Shown: positions 45,140 to 57,904 of the stretch, piece by piece | Position numbering within the stretch: the stretch's first letter is position 1 | How the letters are laid out: every line of letters begins with the position of its first letter | From: Pelagibacteraceae bacterium AG-426-G09 | Lineage (GTDB): Bacteria; Pseudomonadota; Alphaproteobacteria; Pelagibacterales; Pelagibacteraceae | Reading direction: 5' to 3' | DNA length: 61,408 nucleotides | NCBI GenBank assembly: GCA_003210075.1 | Contig: QCNR01000008.1 | Location: forward strand, 1 to 61,408 | Program-made: the position numbers and the translations under genes | The notes under the pieces: model-generated | Told to the model about the DNA's origin: nothing | Databases searched by the model: none | What the model saw: the letters and a program-made list of their open reading frames with translations, nothing else

Positions 45140-47514
45140 AGTTAACAAAGAACTGGCTTCAAGATCATTTGATAACAAATAAAACAGAAAACCAAATTGT
45201 TGATAAATTAAATAATATTGGTTTAGAAGTTGAAAAAATAGAAGAAACTAAAAATGAACTAAGTGATTTTATAGTAGCTAAAATCATAAAAGCAGAAAAG
45301 CATCCAAATGCTGACAGGTTAAAATTATGCAAAGTAGATATTGGCAATTCTAAAATAATTGATGTTGTATGTGGTGCGCCTAATGCAAAAGAAAATTTGT
45401 TGACTATTTATGCTCCACCAGGATCTGTAATTCCTAAAAATCAAATGAAATTACAGGTGACAAAAATAAGAGGCATAACATCTCATGGTATGCTTTGTTC
45501 CGAGGCAGAATTAAATCTCTCTGACGAGAGTAGTGGTATTGTTGATCTAGATAAAAAATATAGTTCTAAAATTGGAACCTCATATTTCAAAAACGATAAT
45601 ACAAATTGTATTGAATTATCCATTACACCTAATAGACCAGATTGTCTTGGTATAAGAGGTGTAGCAAGAGACTTGGCCGCAAGTGGAATTGGAAAATTAA
45701 AAGAGTTAAAATTTAAAAAAATAAAAAATACCTTTAAACATAATATTAAAGTATCAATTGATAAAAATAAAAATCAAGCTTGTTCAATTTTTGGAAGCTG
45801 TGTTATAAAAAATATCCATAACACAGAAAGTCCATCATGGTTAAAAAAAAGATTAATTGCCTTGGGTCTTAGGCCAATCTCTGCAGTTGTAGATATAACG
45901 AATTATGTAATGTTTGATCTTAATAGGCCACTACATGCTTATGACATCAGCAAAATCAAAAATAAAATAATTGTTAGAAATTCAAAAAAAGGTGAAAGCT
46001 TTGAAGCATTAGATAATAAAACTTATAATTTACAAGATGAAATGTGTGTAATTGCTGATGACGAAGGTGTTTTGGGGTTAGGAGGCATTATTGGTGGCAC
46101 TAGGTCTGGTACAGAGCTTGAAACGAAAAATATTTTATTGGAATCAGCATATTTTAATCCGGAGATTACTCGTAAAACTGCAAAAAAATTGAATATAAAT
46201 AGTGATGCAAAGTTTAGATTTGAAAGAGGAATTGACCCAGAGTCAATTAAGACAGGTCTAGAAGTTGCCGCAAAATTAATTATCGAAATTTGTGGTGGAG
46301 AACTTTCAGAGGTTAACATTCAACAAACTAAAAAATTTGAAAAAAGAAAAGTAAAATTTGATCCAAATATTGTAACAAAGATTGTAGGTATAAAAGTAAA
46401 TAATAGTGAAATAAATAAAATTCTAGCTAGCTTAGGATTTGTTGTAAAAAAAAGGTCAAAAATTTTCGATGTGGTTGTGCCTTCTTGGAGGCCAGATATA
46501 TTTAGCGAGATAGATTTAGTTGAAGAAATAATAAGAATTAAAGGCTTAGATAAACTAGATTCAATATATCCAGAAAAAGTAAGGTTAAAGCCTACACTTA
46601 ATTATTTTCAGAGGCACTTTCACTTAGCCCAAAGATCAGTTGCATCTAAAGGATACTTAGAAGCAATTACATGGTCATTCACTGATGAAACAATAAACAA
46701 CAAATTTAGAGAAAATATTGAGGAAGTAAAAATTGTGAATCCCATAAGTTCAGATTTAAATGTTTTAAGAAGTTCTTTATTTCCAAATTTAATTTATTAT
46801 TTAGAAAAAAATCTTAATAGAGGTTTTAATAATCAATCATTATTTGAAATTGGACCAACATTCATTGGAAAAAAACCTGGAGATCAAATTACTGTTATTT
46901 GTGGAATTAAAAAGCAGCAAACAGATGATAAACATATAAATGATAAAGAGTCATTAGATATATTTGATATAAAAAGAGATGTAGTTAAAACACTTATTGA
47001 ACTGGGAATACACAAAAAAGAAACTACAATTATAACAAATACACCTAGTTATTATCATCCAGGTATTTCTGGATCAGTTTTTTCTAAAGACAAAAAAACT
47101 TTACTTGCATATTTTGGTCAAATCCATCCTGGAATAATTTCAGATTCATTTGGATTTGAAATTTTTTTAGAAAATGTAGTTATCCATAAAGAGAAATTTA
47201 AAAATGAAAAGAAGAGTTTAAATTACTCAGATTATCAAAAATCAGATAGAGATTTTGCTTTTTTGATAAATAAAAAAACTGAATCTCAAGTTATTACAGA
47301 TATAATTGAAAATATAGATGATACATTAATCAAAAAGGTTAAAATTTTTGATGTTTATGAGGGAGAAAATATAGATAAAGATAAAAAATCAATAGCTATA
47401 AAAGTTACAATTCAATCAGATTTTAAAGCCTTAAATGAAAATGATTTAAATGAAATCTCTGAGAAAATTATAAATACAGTTGAAGAAAAAGCTCAAGCTA
47501 AATTAAGATCTTAA
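45136..47514 (+). CDS. pheT: Phenylalanyl-tRNA synthetase beta subunit
   Basis: 792 residues. N-terminal tRNA-binding EMAP-like domain ([15 protein letters not shown]), B3/B4 editing domain ([29 protein letters not shown]), B5 domain, catalytic-like core and C-terminal FDX-ACB anticodon domain ([14 protein letters not shown]). All domains present at usual length. Its stop overlaps the lepA start as TAATG. Confidence 0.98.
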   Translation: MKLTKNWLQDHLITNKTENQIVDKLNNIGLEVEKIEETKNELSDFIVAKIIKAEKHPNADRLKLCKVDIGNSKIIDVVCGAPNAKENLLTIYAPPGSVIPKNQMKLQVTKIRGITSHGMLCSEAELNLSDESSGIVDLDKKYSSKIGTSYFKNDNTNCIELSITPNRPDCLGIRGVARDLAASGIGKLKELKFKKIKNTFKHNIKVSIDKNKNQACSIFGSCVIKNIHNTESPSWLKKRLIALGLRPISAVVDITNYVMFDLNRPLHAYDISKIKNKIIVRNSKKGESFEALDNKTYNLQDEMCVIADDEGVLGLGGIIGGTRSGTELETKNILLESAYFNPEITRKTAKKLNINSDAKFRFERGIDPESIKTGLEVAAKLIIEICGGELSEVNIQQTKKFEKRKVKFDPNIVTKIVGIKVNNSEINKILASLGFVVKKRSKIFDVVVPSWRPDIFSEIDLVEEIIRIKGLDKLDSIYPEKVRLKPTLNYFQRHFHLAQRSVASKGYLEAITWSFTDETINNKFRENIEEVKIVNPISSDLNVLRSSLFPNLIYYLEKNLNRGFNNQSLFEIGPTFIGKKPGDQITVICGIKKQQTDDKHINDKESLDIFDIKRDVVKTLIELGIHKKETTIITNTPSYYHPGISGSVFSKDKKTLLAYFGQIHPGIISDSFGFEIFLENVVIHKEKFKNEKKSLNYSDYQKSDRDFAFLINKKTESQVITDIIENIDDTLIKKVKIFDVYEGENIDKDKKSIAIKVTIQSDFKALNENDLNEISEKIINTVEEKAQAKLRS

Positions 47515-49322
47515 TGAACAACATAAATAATATAAGAAATTTTGCAATAATTGCTCATATAGATCATGGCAAATCTACCATAGCAGATAGGATCATTCAC
47601 AAATGTGGTGGGTTGACTGATAGAGAAATGAAGGCTCAAGTGTTAGACTCTATGGATATTGAGAGAGAAAGGGGAATTACTATTAAAGCCCAAACTGTTA
47701 AACTAAATTATAAATCTAAAGATGGTAAAGAATATATATTAAATATTATTGATACTCCTGGACATGTAGATTTTAGTTATGAAGTCAGTAGATCCTTATA
47801 TGCTTGCGAAGGTTCTATTCTGATTGTGGATAGCACTCAAGGTGTTGAAGCACAAACATTAGCTAATGTATACCAAGCGCTTGATATGAATCATGAAATA
47901 ATACCAATACTAAATAAGATTGACCTTCCAGCATCAGATATAGATCGCACTACTAAACAAATAGAAGATGTTATAGGCATTGAAACTGGAAATGCAATTC
48001 CATGTTCAGGAAAAACAGGAGAGGGAATAGATGATATATTAGAGACAATTGTAAATCATCTTCCACCACCCAAAGGTGATATTAATAACATACTTAAATG
48101 TCTATTAGTAGATAGTTGGTACGATACTTACCTAGGAGTTGTTACCTTGGTAAGAGTTATTGATGGAAAAATACAAAAAAATATGAAAATTAGAATGATG
48201 TCGACCAATCAAGAGTATACCGTTGAAAAAGTAGGAGTGTTTACACCAAAACCAAAAGATATAAATGAGTTAAATACAGGTGAGATAGGGTTTATTATTA
48301 CAGGTATCAAAAATCTTTCTGATACAAAAGTAGGAGATACAATTTGTGATGCCACAAAACCAATTATTAAAGCTTTACCAGGTTTTAAACCGAGTAAACC
48401 TGTTGTATTTTGTGGTTTATTTCCAGTTGATAGCTCTGATTATCAAAAACTTAAAGATGGACTTGCTAAACTTCAATTAAATGATGCAAGCTTTTCATTT
48501 GAGGCAGAATCATCTTCTGCTCTAGGACTAGGTTTTAGATGTGGGTTTTTAGGATTGTTACATTTAGAGATTATTACTGAAAGATTAGAAAGAGAATTTG
48601 ATATTAATCTTATTACTACTACTCCAGGTGTAGTTTATAAAGTTTTTTTAAATAATGAAAAAATTATAGAACTACAAAATCCATCTAGTTTACCAGATCC
48701 AACTTTAATTAAAAAAATTGAGGAACCTTGGATAAAAGCTACGATTATAACCCCTGATGAATACCTTGGTTCAATAATTAAACTCTGTCAAAATAAAAGA
48801 GGTATTCAAACTAACTTAAGTTACTCGGGAAGTAGAGCTGTAATAAATTATGAAATACCATTGAACGAGGTAGTATTTGATTTTAATGATAGATTGAAAT
48901 CTATGACAAGTGGTTACGCTAGTTTTGATTATGAGATGTTAGACCACAAAGAAGGTGAACTAGTAAAACTATCTATCCTCGTGAATAGTGAGCAAGTAGA
49001 TGCACTTGCCATGATGGTTCATAAAGACTTTGCTCAAAATATAGGCAGAGAAGTTTGTGAAAAACTAAAAGACTTAATTCCTAGGCATAACTTTATGATA
49101 CCAATTCAAGCTGCAATTGGAGGCAAAATTATCGCTAGAGAAACTATTAAAGGTTTTAAAAAAGATGTTTTGACTAAAATTCATGGTGGAGGCGCCCTTG
49201 ATAGAAAGAGAAAGTTGCTAGAAAAACAAAAAAAGGGTAAAGCAAAAGCTAAGCAATTTGGTAAAGTAGAAATCCCCCAAGAAGCATTTATAGGGGTTTT
49301 AAAAATAAATAAAGAAATCTAA
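47514..49322 (+). CDS. lepA: Elongation factor 4 (LepA)
   Basis: Ribosome-associated GTPase that assists translation under stress and 30S assembly. 602 residues. G1 [10 protein letters not shown]3 DTPGHVDF, G4 NKIDLP and G5 SGKTGEG in domain 1. EF-G-like domains follow, and the LepA-specific C-terminal domain ends with [21 protein letters not shown]. Coupled to pheT. It ends against the convergent GT17 gene with a 4-base overlap. Confidence 0.98.
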   Translation: MNNINNIRNFAIIAHIDHGKSTIADRIIHKCGGLTDREMKAQVLDSMDIERERGITIKAQTVKLNYKSKDGKEYILNIIDTPGHVDFSYEVSRSLYACEGSILIVDSTQGVEAQTLANVYQALDMNHEIIPILNKIDLPASDIDRTTKQIEDVIGIETGNAIPCSGKTGEGIDDILETIVNHLPPPKGDINNILKCLLVDSWYDTYLGVVTLVRVIDGKIQKNMKIRMMSTNQEYTVEKVGVFTPKPKDINELNTGEIGFIITGIKNLSDTKVGDTICDATKPIIKALPGFKPSKPVVFCGLFPVDSSDYQKLKDGLAKLQLNDASFSFEAESSSALGLGFRCGFLGLLHLEIITERLEREFDINLITTTPGVVYKVFLNNEKIIELQNPSSLPDPTLIKKIEEPWIKATIITPDEYLGSIIKLCQNKRGIQTNLSYSGSRAVINYEIPLNEVVFDFNDRLKSMTSGYASFDYEMLDHKEGELVKLSILVNSEQVDALAMMVHKDFAQNIGREVCEKLKDLIPRHNFMIPIQAAIGGKIIARETIKGFKKDVLTKIHGGGALDRKRKLLEKQKKGKAKAKQFGKVEIPQEAFIGVLKINKEI

Positions 49323-50119
49323 ATAAACCATTCTTTGTATAATTGAAAATTTGTAGTTATCTCTTCTGGTAAAATATTCATCTCATTTATCTTTTTAAAT
49401 GTTTTTTTTCTACCAAGAGGATCAGATAATGATAATATTCTTTGCTGTATTATGTTCTTATCTAAATTTTTGTCGTTTATAAACTCTTCGTGTGGTGAAG
49501 AATTAATTTTATTTACGATTTCAGTAGGTGACAAAAAATATGAAAAATGCCATCCACCATTTTCAATTATTTGTATATTTTTTACTTTGTCAAATCTCCA
49601 AAAAGAATAATTCAAGTTTTTTTTTTTTATCTTAGTACGTAACCAGTTAAATGATTTTAAATTTTTCATTTTACATCCCCTTGTACCTTCCCATAAATAT
49701 TCTGAATGGTTTATAATATTAAACTTATAACAAAAATGTTTTTGATCGAATAAAAAAAATTTATATTTAAAGTTTATATCTTGAAATTTTTTTGGATCTG
49801 GTATCTCATCACTATCAGAAAAAATAATTAAATCTTCATCATTTGCCTCTTTAAGACCTTCAAAAATAAAATCTCTTTGATAATCCTGTCTTTCCCACCT
49901 TGATAAATTTTCCGGGAATTTGTCTAAAACTAAATGAATTATTTTATGTTTATAATTTTTAAATATTTCAGGATTAAAAAGCTTATTTTTTTTTTCACCC
50001 TTGTGACTATAAATAGACTCACACACTACAAAATAATCAACATATTTATCAAGTATCTTAAGTCTTAAATTAAATAGAAACTCTTCTTCAAAATAAGTAA
50101 TACAATCATATATTTTCAT
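49319..50119 (-). CDS. GT17-family glycosyltransferase
   Basis: 266 residues. The N-terminus [20 protein letters not shown] followed by [15 protein letters not shown] matches family 17 (beta-1,4-N-acetylglucosaminyltransferase-like) enzymes, and [12 protein letters not shown] provides the DxD-type metal site. [12 protein letters not shown] is another family landmark. Bacterial members sit in surface-polysaccharide clusters. Sugar and acceptor unknown. First gene of the small polysaccharide group between lepA and tRNA-Ser, on the opposite strand to lepA. Confidence 0.8.
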   Translation of the reverse strand: MKIYDCITYFEEEFLFNLRLKILDKYVDYFVVCESIYSHKGEKKNKLFNPEIFKNYKHKIIHLVLDKFPENLSRWERQDYQRDFIFEGLKEANDEDLIIFSDSDEIPDPKKFQDINFKYKFFLFDQKHFCYKFNIINHSEYLWEGTRGCKMKNLKSFNWLRTKIKKKNLNYSFWRFDKVKNIQIIENGGWHFSYFLSPTEIVNKINSSPHEEFINDKNLDKNIIQQRILSLSDPLGRKKTFKKINEMNILPEEITTNFQLYKEWFI

Positions 50120-50125
50120 ATTAAT

Positions 50126-50881
50126 TTAATATTTTTTAGTTTTGAAAAAAAATTTTTTAAGTTTCCCAAAGTAAAATAATTTTAATTTTTGGTATATATT
50201 ATATTTATATTCTTTATTGTTAGTGCCAATTATACCATCAATAATTGGATACGTGCTAGGTATCTCAAATTTATAACCCTCTAAAATAGCCTTTAATGTC
50301 GCCGATGCAATGCAGTGTTCAAAAAAAAAATTATTTGTGTCATTAACCCTTTCAGCTTCGGGGATAACAAAGTTAACAAGAAATTTTTTCTTTCCAGCAT
50401 AAATATTGGCTGCAGAATATTTTAAATTATCACTTAAGTTTAAAAATATATCTGTTTGAGATTCATAAAATTCTTTTACAAATTTTTCAAAATTTTTAAT
50501 ATAATATCTACCCGAGACGTGGATAAAACTATCGCAGTCTTTTAGTAGTGATGAATTATTTATTGCCTCTTTCAAAATAATTGATTCTCCATATCCTTTT
50601 CCCAACTCTGGTGAATAATGATTACCCAAATCGTTAGATAAAAACTCAACTTTTTTATTTTTTTTAAATTTATCGCTAATTTTAATTAGCTCAGAAATAT
50701 CATGTCCAGAGTTTTCTATTATCAAGATTTTATCTACAAATTTATTTTCTAACCATTTTTTCAGAGAAATTTTGTAATCTTCTAATCTTAAATTTTTATC
50801 TCTTCTAACTAAATTTTGAACTTTATTTGGATTTATAGTACATCCCAAAATAAGACAATAATTTTGATTATCATTCATCAT
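50126..50881 (-). CDS. Putative surface-glycan glycosyltransferase-like protein
   Basis: 251 residues, not firmly recognised. It starts YCLILGCTINPN and contains KILIIENSGHD, GKGYGESIILKEAI, SFIHVSGRYYIKN and a long basic C-terminus. The GxGYGE...IHVSGRYY pattern resembles nucleotide-sugar-binding GT-A-like proteins found in polysaccharide clusters. No DxD motif is evident at the expected site. Six bases separate it from the GT17 gene, so both are cotranscribed. It diverges from the DUF4422 gene across 60 bases. Confidence 0.45.
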   Translation of the reverse strand: MMNDNQNYCLILGCTINPNKVQNLVRRDKNLRLEDYKISLKKWLENKFVDKILIIENSGHDISELIKISDKFKKNKKVEFLSNDLGNHYSPELGKGYGESIILKEAINNSSLLKDCDSFIHVSGRYYIKNFEKFVKEFYESQTDIFLNLSDNLKYSAANIYAGKKKFLVNFVIPEAERVNDTNNFFFEHCIASATLKAILEGYKFEIPSTYPIIDGIIGTNNKEYKYNIYQKLKLFYFGKLKKFFFKTKKY

Positions 50882-50941
50882 GTACGAATATTTAATTTTA
50901 TTTTGTTTATATTTAAATTAAAAATAATGTATTAATATACA

Positions 50942-51745
50942 ATGTCAAAGCTAGAAATTTATTGTGTTACAAATAAAGCAATTAAATCACTAGAAAAATT
51001 TCAATATAAATTATGCGCTGTAGGAAAAGAAAACCTTCCCGATGATTATATCAAATGTAATACTGGTGATAATATTTTTTCTAAAGAAGAATTTTATTCT
51101 GAATTAACTTTTCATTACTGGTTCTGGAAAAATAAATTAAATTTAAACAGCGAGGGTTGGATCGGCTTCTGCCAGAAAAGAAGATTTTGGATAAATCTAA
51201 ATTCAGCAAATACTGAAATAGATAAAGATAATTATTATAATCACTTACTGGTAAAGCCAGATATTACATGGAAAGATAAAGAAAGTATTATATGTGAAGA
51301 AATAAGTGTAAATAATATGAAAAAAATGAAACTAATCAAAAGAGGTTATAAAAATATCTTTTTTGATCCATTAATATTTTTTGACCCAAAAAAACAAACC
51401 ATCAAGGTACATTTTGATATACACCACGGTTTTGGAAATCTTGACAAAGCAATAGATTTACTTGAGGATAATCACAGAGAAGAGTTCAGAAAATTTGTTA
51501 ATTCATCTACATCTTTTAATCCACATATAATGTTTATTACTAAAGCAAAAATAGCAAATGAATGGTTTAAAAATTTATTTTCATGGCTGTTTAAATGTGA
51601 AAAGATATTTAAATTTAACGATCTAAAAGGTTATGATACAAAAAGGTTATATGCATATCTATCGGAGAGATATTTATCTTTCTGGTTTAAGAGATATACA
51701 AATTATAAAGTTTGGCCCTGGAGGTTTTTAGAATTAGATAAATGA
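50942..51745 (+). CDS. DUF4422-type capsular-polysaccharide protein
   Basis: 267 residues. NTGDNIFSKEEFYSELTFHY followed by the WFWKN and GWIGFCQKRRFW segments matches the DUF4422 family, thought to be glycosyltransferases of capsule synthesis. The second half (FNPHIMFITKAKIANEWF; LSERYLSFWF) also fits the family. No membrane segment. Its last 4 bases overlap the sulfotransferase gene, so the two are coupled. Confidence 0.7.
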   Translation: MSKLEIYCVTNKAIKSLEKFQYKLCAVGKENLPDDYIKCNTGDNIFSKEEFYSELTFHYWFWKNKLNLNSEGWIGFCQKRRFWINLNSANTEIDKDNYYNHLLVKPDITWKDKESIICEEISVNNMKKMKLIKRGYKNIFFDPLIFFDPKKQTIKVHFDIHHGFGNLDKAIDLLEDNHREEFRKFVNSSTSFNPHIMFITKAKIANEWFKNLFSWLFKCEKIFKFNDLKGYDTKRLYAYLSERYLSFWFKRYTNYKVWPWRFLELDK

Positions 51746-52470
51746 TAAAAATTTTTAATAAATTAATTAGTAAATTTGATAGAAAATATTTTTCAAAATT
51801 ATTAATAAAAATTGATTCTTTATCATTAACAAACCTTGATGAAAGGAGAAGAAATTTCATATTTAAATATCATAGAAATGATTACAAATTTGACAAAAAT
51901 CAAATTGTATTTACTCATGTTCCAAAAACTGGTGGAGCTTCTATAAGAGAACATTTAGAAAAAAATTTAAAAAATTTTTATATTTTTGAAAAGAAAAGTG
52001 AACATAATCCAGTATCTTTATTGTGTTCTCCTAAAGAATATAAATATATTACTTTTTTAAGGGATCCAGTAAAAAGAGTTTATTCATACTATAATATGTT
52101 ACTAAAATACAATTATGTAGCAGGTCATGAATTGGCAAAAAAAAGTTTATCAGATCTTCTTATAAACTCTCATCATGTTAGAAATTTGTATTGTCAGTAT
52201 TTTAGTGGACTTCCTTTTGAAAGTGTAAACGACGAAATTTATAATATGGCTATAAATAATCTTAGAGATTTTTATTTTGTTGGAAAATTTGAAGATTTCA
52301 ATAATTCGTTTATAGATTTATGTAATAAATTACATCTACAAAATAATACATTAATTCATATAAATAAAAATACATATATCGAAATCTCGAAAGATCAAAA
52401 AAATTTAATTGAAAATTATAATAAGTACGACATAAAACTTTACAATGAGTTTTTTAAAATTTTAAAATAA
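51742..52470 (+). CDS. Sulfotransferase-family protein
   Basis: 242 residues. The 5'-phosphosulfate-binding loop HVPKTGGASIREHLE lies near residue 60 and the 3'-phosphate motif FLRDPVKRVYSYYNML near residue 108, both in the right order for PAPS-dependent sulfotransferase family 2 proteins. YFVGKFEDFNNSF is a typical later segment. It probably sulfates a surface glycan built by its neighbours, which is inference. 47 bases precede tRNA-Ser. Confidence 0.8.
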   Translation: MIKIFNKLISKFDRKYFSKLLIKIDSLSLTNLDERRRNFIFKYHRNDYKFDKNQIVFTHVPKTGGASIREHLEKNLKNFYIFEKKSEHNPVSLLCSPKEYKYITFLRDPVKRVYSYYNMLLKYNYVAGHELAKKSLSDLLINSHHVRNLYCQYFSGLPFESVNDEIYNMAINNLRDFYFVGKFEDFNNSFIDLCNKLHLQNNTLIHINKNTYIEISKDQKNLIENYNKYDIKLYNEFFKILK

Positions 52471-52517
52471 TTTAATCGAAATAAATTTGCCTAATTTTGT
52501 AGGGATATTAAAAATTT

Positions 52518-52607
52518 GGAGAGATGGCCGAGCGGTTTAAGGCGCACGCTTGGAGAGCGTGTATAGGGGCAACTCTATCGTGGGTTCGAATCCCACTCTC
52601 TCCGCCA
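52518..52607 (+). tRNA. tRNA-Ser (anticodon GGA)
   Basis: Acceptor GGAGAGA pairs with TCTCTCC, followed by G and encoded CCA (52605-52607). Anticodon stem CACGC/GCGTG encloses loop TTGGAGA, giving GGA. A long variable arm (TATAGGGGCAACTCTA) marks it as class II; T-arm GGGTTCGAATCCC. 90 bases. It lies between the polysaccharide genes and gyrB. Confidence 0.97.
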
Positions 52608-52681
52608 AAAAATATTAAAAATATTTAAATTTAAAGGATTTATATAAAAGTAACTTAATTTTTTTTTTTTCATTAAATTAC

Positions 52682-54826
<2,145 letters not shown>

Positions 54827-56108
54827 ATGGAGTTTTTAAAAAAATTCTAAAAACTACTCTTTAAATAGAAAAACTTATATAAACTTAAGATGGATTGCAA
54901 TAATTGGCCAGTTAGTTGCAATAAATATTGCAAGTTTTTTTTTCAAATACGATTTTTCTTTTATCAAAGCAAATCTAATAGTTTTAATAGGTGCGATCAG
55001 TAATATTTATTTAATAAGTTTTTATATTAAAAATTTACTTTCAAATAAAACAGCTTTTAATTTTCTAGTTATAGATATTTTACAGTTATCATTGCTTTTG
55101 TATTTAACAGGAGGAATTTTAAATCCATTTATTATTTTTTTATTAATACCTAGTGTTTTTGCATCATTAAGTTTAGAAAAAAAAACAAACTATATACTAA
55201 TTATGATTACACTAATAAGTATAATATTTCTTACTTTTTTTTATGAAGAAACTTCATTACCCTTTCCCAAAAAATCATTGGTTGATCTATATTTTTATTA
55301 TTCAATACCTGTTTCACTAATAATTGCTTTATTTTTTTTAAATTTTTTTGCGATTACTTTTGGTCAAGAATCAAGCCTTAGGAAAAATGCTCTTGATAAG
55401 ACTCAACAACTAATAGCAAAAGAACATGAATTAGTATCTCTTGGAGGCCAAGCAGCAGCAGCGGCTCACTCTTTAGCAACACCTCTTTCCACGATTAAGT
55501 TGATTACTCAAGAATTGTCGAAATCTTTAAGAGGAAACAATGATATTGAAAAGGATATATTATTATTAAGACAGCAAGTCGAAAGATGTAACCAAATATT
55601 GAAAAAATTGACATTAAATCCAGATATTGATGATGAATTTATCGAGAATGAACTTACTTTGTCAAATTATCTTAAAGAGATAATTAGATCATTTGAGTCT
55701 ATTAGTAAAAAAAAATTTTTTTTTCAAGATAATCAAAATACAAATCCAATTAAATTTAAAAGATCTATAGAAATTATTTATGGATTAAGAAATTTTATTG
55801 GAAATGCAAATAAGTTTGCAAAAGAAAAAATATTCATAACTATAAATTCTGATAGCGAAATTACAGAAATAATAATTGAGGATGATGGAGATGGTTTTCC
55901 TAAAGATATTTTAGAAAAAATTGGAGAACCATATATAAAAACGAAAGAAAAAAATTATAATAATAAGTCAGGTTTAGGACTTGGTATTTTTATTGGAGGT
56001 ACATTGCTAGAAAGAAATTATGCCAAAATTACTTGTAGAAATTCTATAACTAGAAATGGTGCTGAGGTTATAATTAAATGGAACAATAGAGATTTAGCTG
56101 GGATCTAG
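54827..56108 (+). CDS. regB: RegB/PrrB-like redox sensor histidine kinase, frameshifted near the start
   Basis: Homology runs well upstream of any in-frame ATG. A coding frame from 54840 reads [18 protein letters not shown], a typical RegB N-terminus. ATG 54827, touching the gyrB stop, starts MEFLKKF and then hits TAA 54848. Removing one base from the T5A7 run at 54833-54844 joins the two frames into a 426-residue protein. In that numbering the quinone-site motif GGILNPF is at 95-101, phospho-acceptor His214 in [12 protein letters not shown] and redox Cys254 in ERCNQIL, the same 40-residue spacing as His225 and Cys265 of Rhodobacter RegB. An ATPase domain with N and G boxes follows. The partner RegA is not adjacent. 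Confidence 0.85.
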
Positions 56109-57904
56109 TTATAGTTTTTTTTGTTTTTAAATAAATTACTTAATTCTCCAATCATTACATCACCTAATTCTTGAACATCTGTAATTTTAATTGCCTTTTT
56201 GTAGTATCTTGAAACGTCATGTCCTATCCCTATAGCTAATATTTCAATATCCTCTTTTGTTTCTATAAATTTTACAACTTTTTTTAAATGTTTTTCCAAA
56301 TAATCGCCTGAATTAACTGATAGAGTAGAATCATCTACGGGAGCACCATCAGATATAACCATAAGAATTTTTCTTTCTTCTTTTCGTTTTTTTAATCTAT
56401 TGTAGGCCCACATTATTGCCTCTCCATCAATATTTTCTTTCAAGATTCCTTCTTTAAGCATAAGACCTAAATTTTTTTTTGATTGACGCCATTGACTATC
56501 GGCACTTTTATAAATTATATGCCTTAAATCATTTAAACGTCCGGGATTTTTTACCTTACCTTTTTTATTCCAATACTCTCTCGATTTACCACCTTTCCAG
56601 TTTTTTGTAGTAAAACCTAAAATTTCTACTTTAACTGAACATCTTTCCAAAGTTCTTGAAAGTATGTCTGCACAAAGAGCTGCGATTGTTATTGGTCTTC
56701 CCCGCATTGAGCCTGAATTATCAATTAAGAGACTTACAATGGTATCTTTAAATTCAAAATCTTTTTCCTTTTTAAATGATAAAGAATTGTATGGATCAAT
56801 AATGACTCTAGGTAATTTAGAACTATCTAATAAACCCTCCTCTAAATCAAAATGCCATGACCTATTTTGTTTTGCCATAAGTTGCCTTTGTAACTTATTT
56901 GCTAATTTAATTATCAAATCTTTAAAATTAATTAGTTGTTGGTCAAGATTTTTTCTAAGTTTTAATATTTCATCAGCTTCGTCTAAATTTTCAGCTTTTT
57001 CTATTTGATCAAATTCTTTAGTAAAAATTTTATATTCATTTTCACCTTTCGAAGTATTAAGTTTTTGGACAATATTCTCAGCACTTTGCTGTTCACTTTC
57101 AGTATCTAAAAGTTGTTCTTCCATTCTAAATTCATTAACATCCAGATCTGCTTCAGACAGAGACTGACTTTCAGTTTGATTTTGATCTTCATCATCATTT
57201 GTTTCATTATTTGAATTTTCATCTTGTTGAGTATTTTGGTCATTTTCTTGTTTTTGTTCATTATTTTCCTCTTCTTCATCTCTTTCAAGAAAATCTAATT
57301 CATCCAAAATTTCAACAAATTTAGAGCTATACAACTCTTGATTCTCTATATTTTGTTTTAAAAAACTTAAATGTTTTCCAAAAGTATTTTTAAATTCATT
57401 TTCCCAAAATCCTAATATTTTCTCACACAATTGATTTGGCTTTATACCAATAAAATTTTTCAACATATAAATTTCAAAAGCTTCAGCAATAGTAGTATCA
57501 TCTTTAGACTCGAGCTGATCTTTTCTCTTATGGATAATTTTGTAGTTGTAGTTTTCAATCAAATTCTTTTGAATACCTTGCAACATATTTGTTCCTAGTT
57601 TTTCATACCGTATTTTTTCTGAAATATTGTACAGAGCTTTTAAAGTAGGTTTTGTAGGTAGATTTTTTAAATATATCTTTTTGTTTGAAAATTTTCTTTT
57701 TAGAGCCTCCGAGTCTGTTTCTGCTCTAAACTTTAAAAAATCATATTTGTTATTTAGATTATCAAGTTCAAAAAAATTATAATTTTTTGAGCTATCATTT
57801 TTTTGGTCTAGAACTGTTTTACTTGTAAAATCTTCTGAGATTGCTTTTACTGTGGATATTAAGGCTTGCTTGAACTTTTCTTTTAAATTTTCATCTTTTT
57901 TCAT
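56105..57904 (-). CDS. cobT: CobT-like cobaltochelatase subunit (VWA domain)
   Basis: 599 residues. A helical N-terminal half, an extremely acidic Gln/Glu/Asn-rich middle (about 210-265), and a C-terminal von Willebrand A domain with MIDAS motif [19 protein letters not shown] and the CobT-specific [13 protein letters not shown]. In aerobic B12 synthesis CobT and CobS power cobalt insertion by CobN. No CobN or other cobalamin gene is visible, so the pair may serve another process. It lies directly after cobS with no gap and converges on the kinase gene with a 4-base overlap. Confidence 0.92.
   Translation of the reverse strand: MKKDENLKEKFKQALISTVKAISEDFTSKTVLDQKNDSSKNYNFFELDNLNNKYDFLKFRAETDSEALKRKFSNKKIYLKNLPTKPTLKALYNISEKIRYEKLGTNMLQGIQKNLIENYNYKIIHKRKDQLESKDDTTIAEAFEIYMLKNFIGIKPNQLCEKILGFWENEFKNTFGKHLSFLKQNIENQELYSSKFVEILDELDFLERDEEEENNEQKQENDQNTQQDENSNNETNDDEDQNQTESQSLSEADLDVNEFRMEEQLLDTESEQQSAENIVQKLNTSKGENEYKIFTKEFDQIEKAENLDEADEILKLRKNLDQQLINFKDLIIKLANKLQRQLMAKQNRSWHFDLEEGLLDSSKLPRVIIDPYNSLSFKKEKDFEFKDTIVSLLIDNSGSMRGRPITIAALCADILSRTLERCSVKVEILGFTTKNWKGGKSREYWNKKGKVKNPGRLNDLRHIIYKSADSQWRQSKKNLGLMLKEGILKENIDGEAIMWAYNRLKKRKEERKILMVISDGAPVDDSTLSVNSGDYLEKHLKKVVKFIETKEDIEILAIGIGHDVSRYYKKAIKITDVQELGDVMIGELSNLFKNKKNYN

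Noticed and set aside
52470-52607. tRNA-Ser as an integration site for the polysaccharide genes
   Set aside because: No second copy of the tRNA 3' end is found in the lepA to tRNA-Ser interval and no integrase gene is present.
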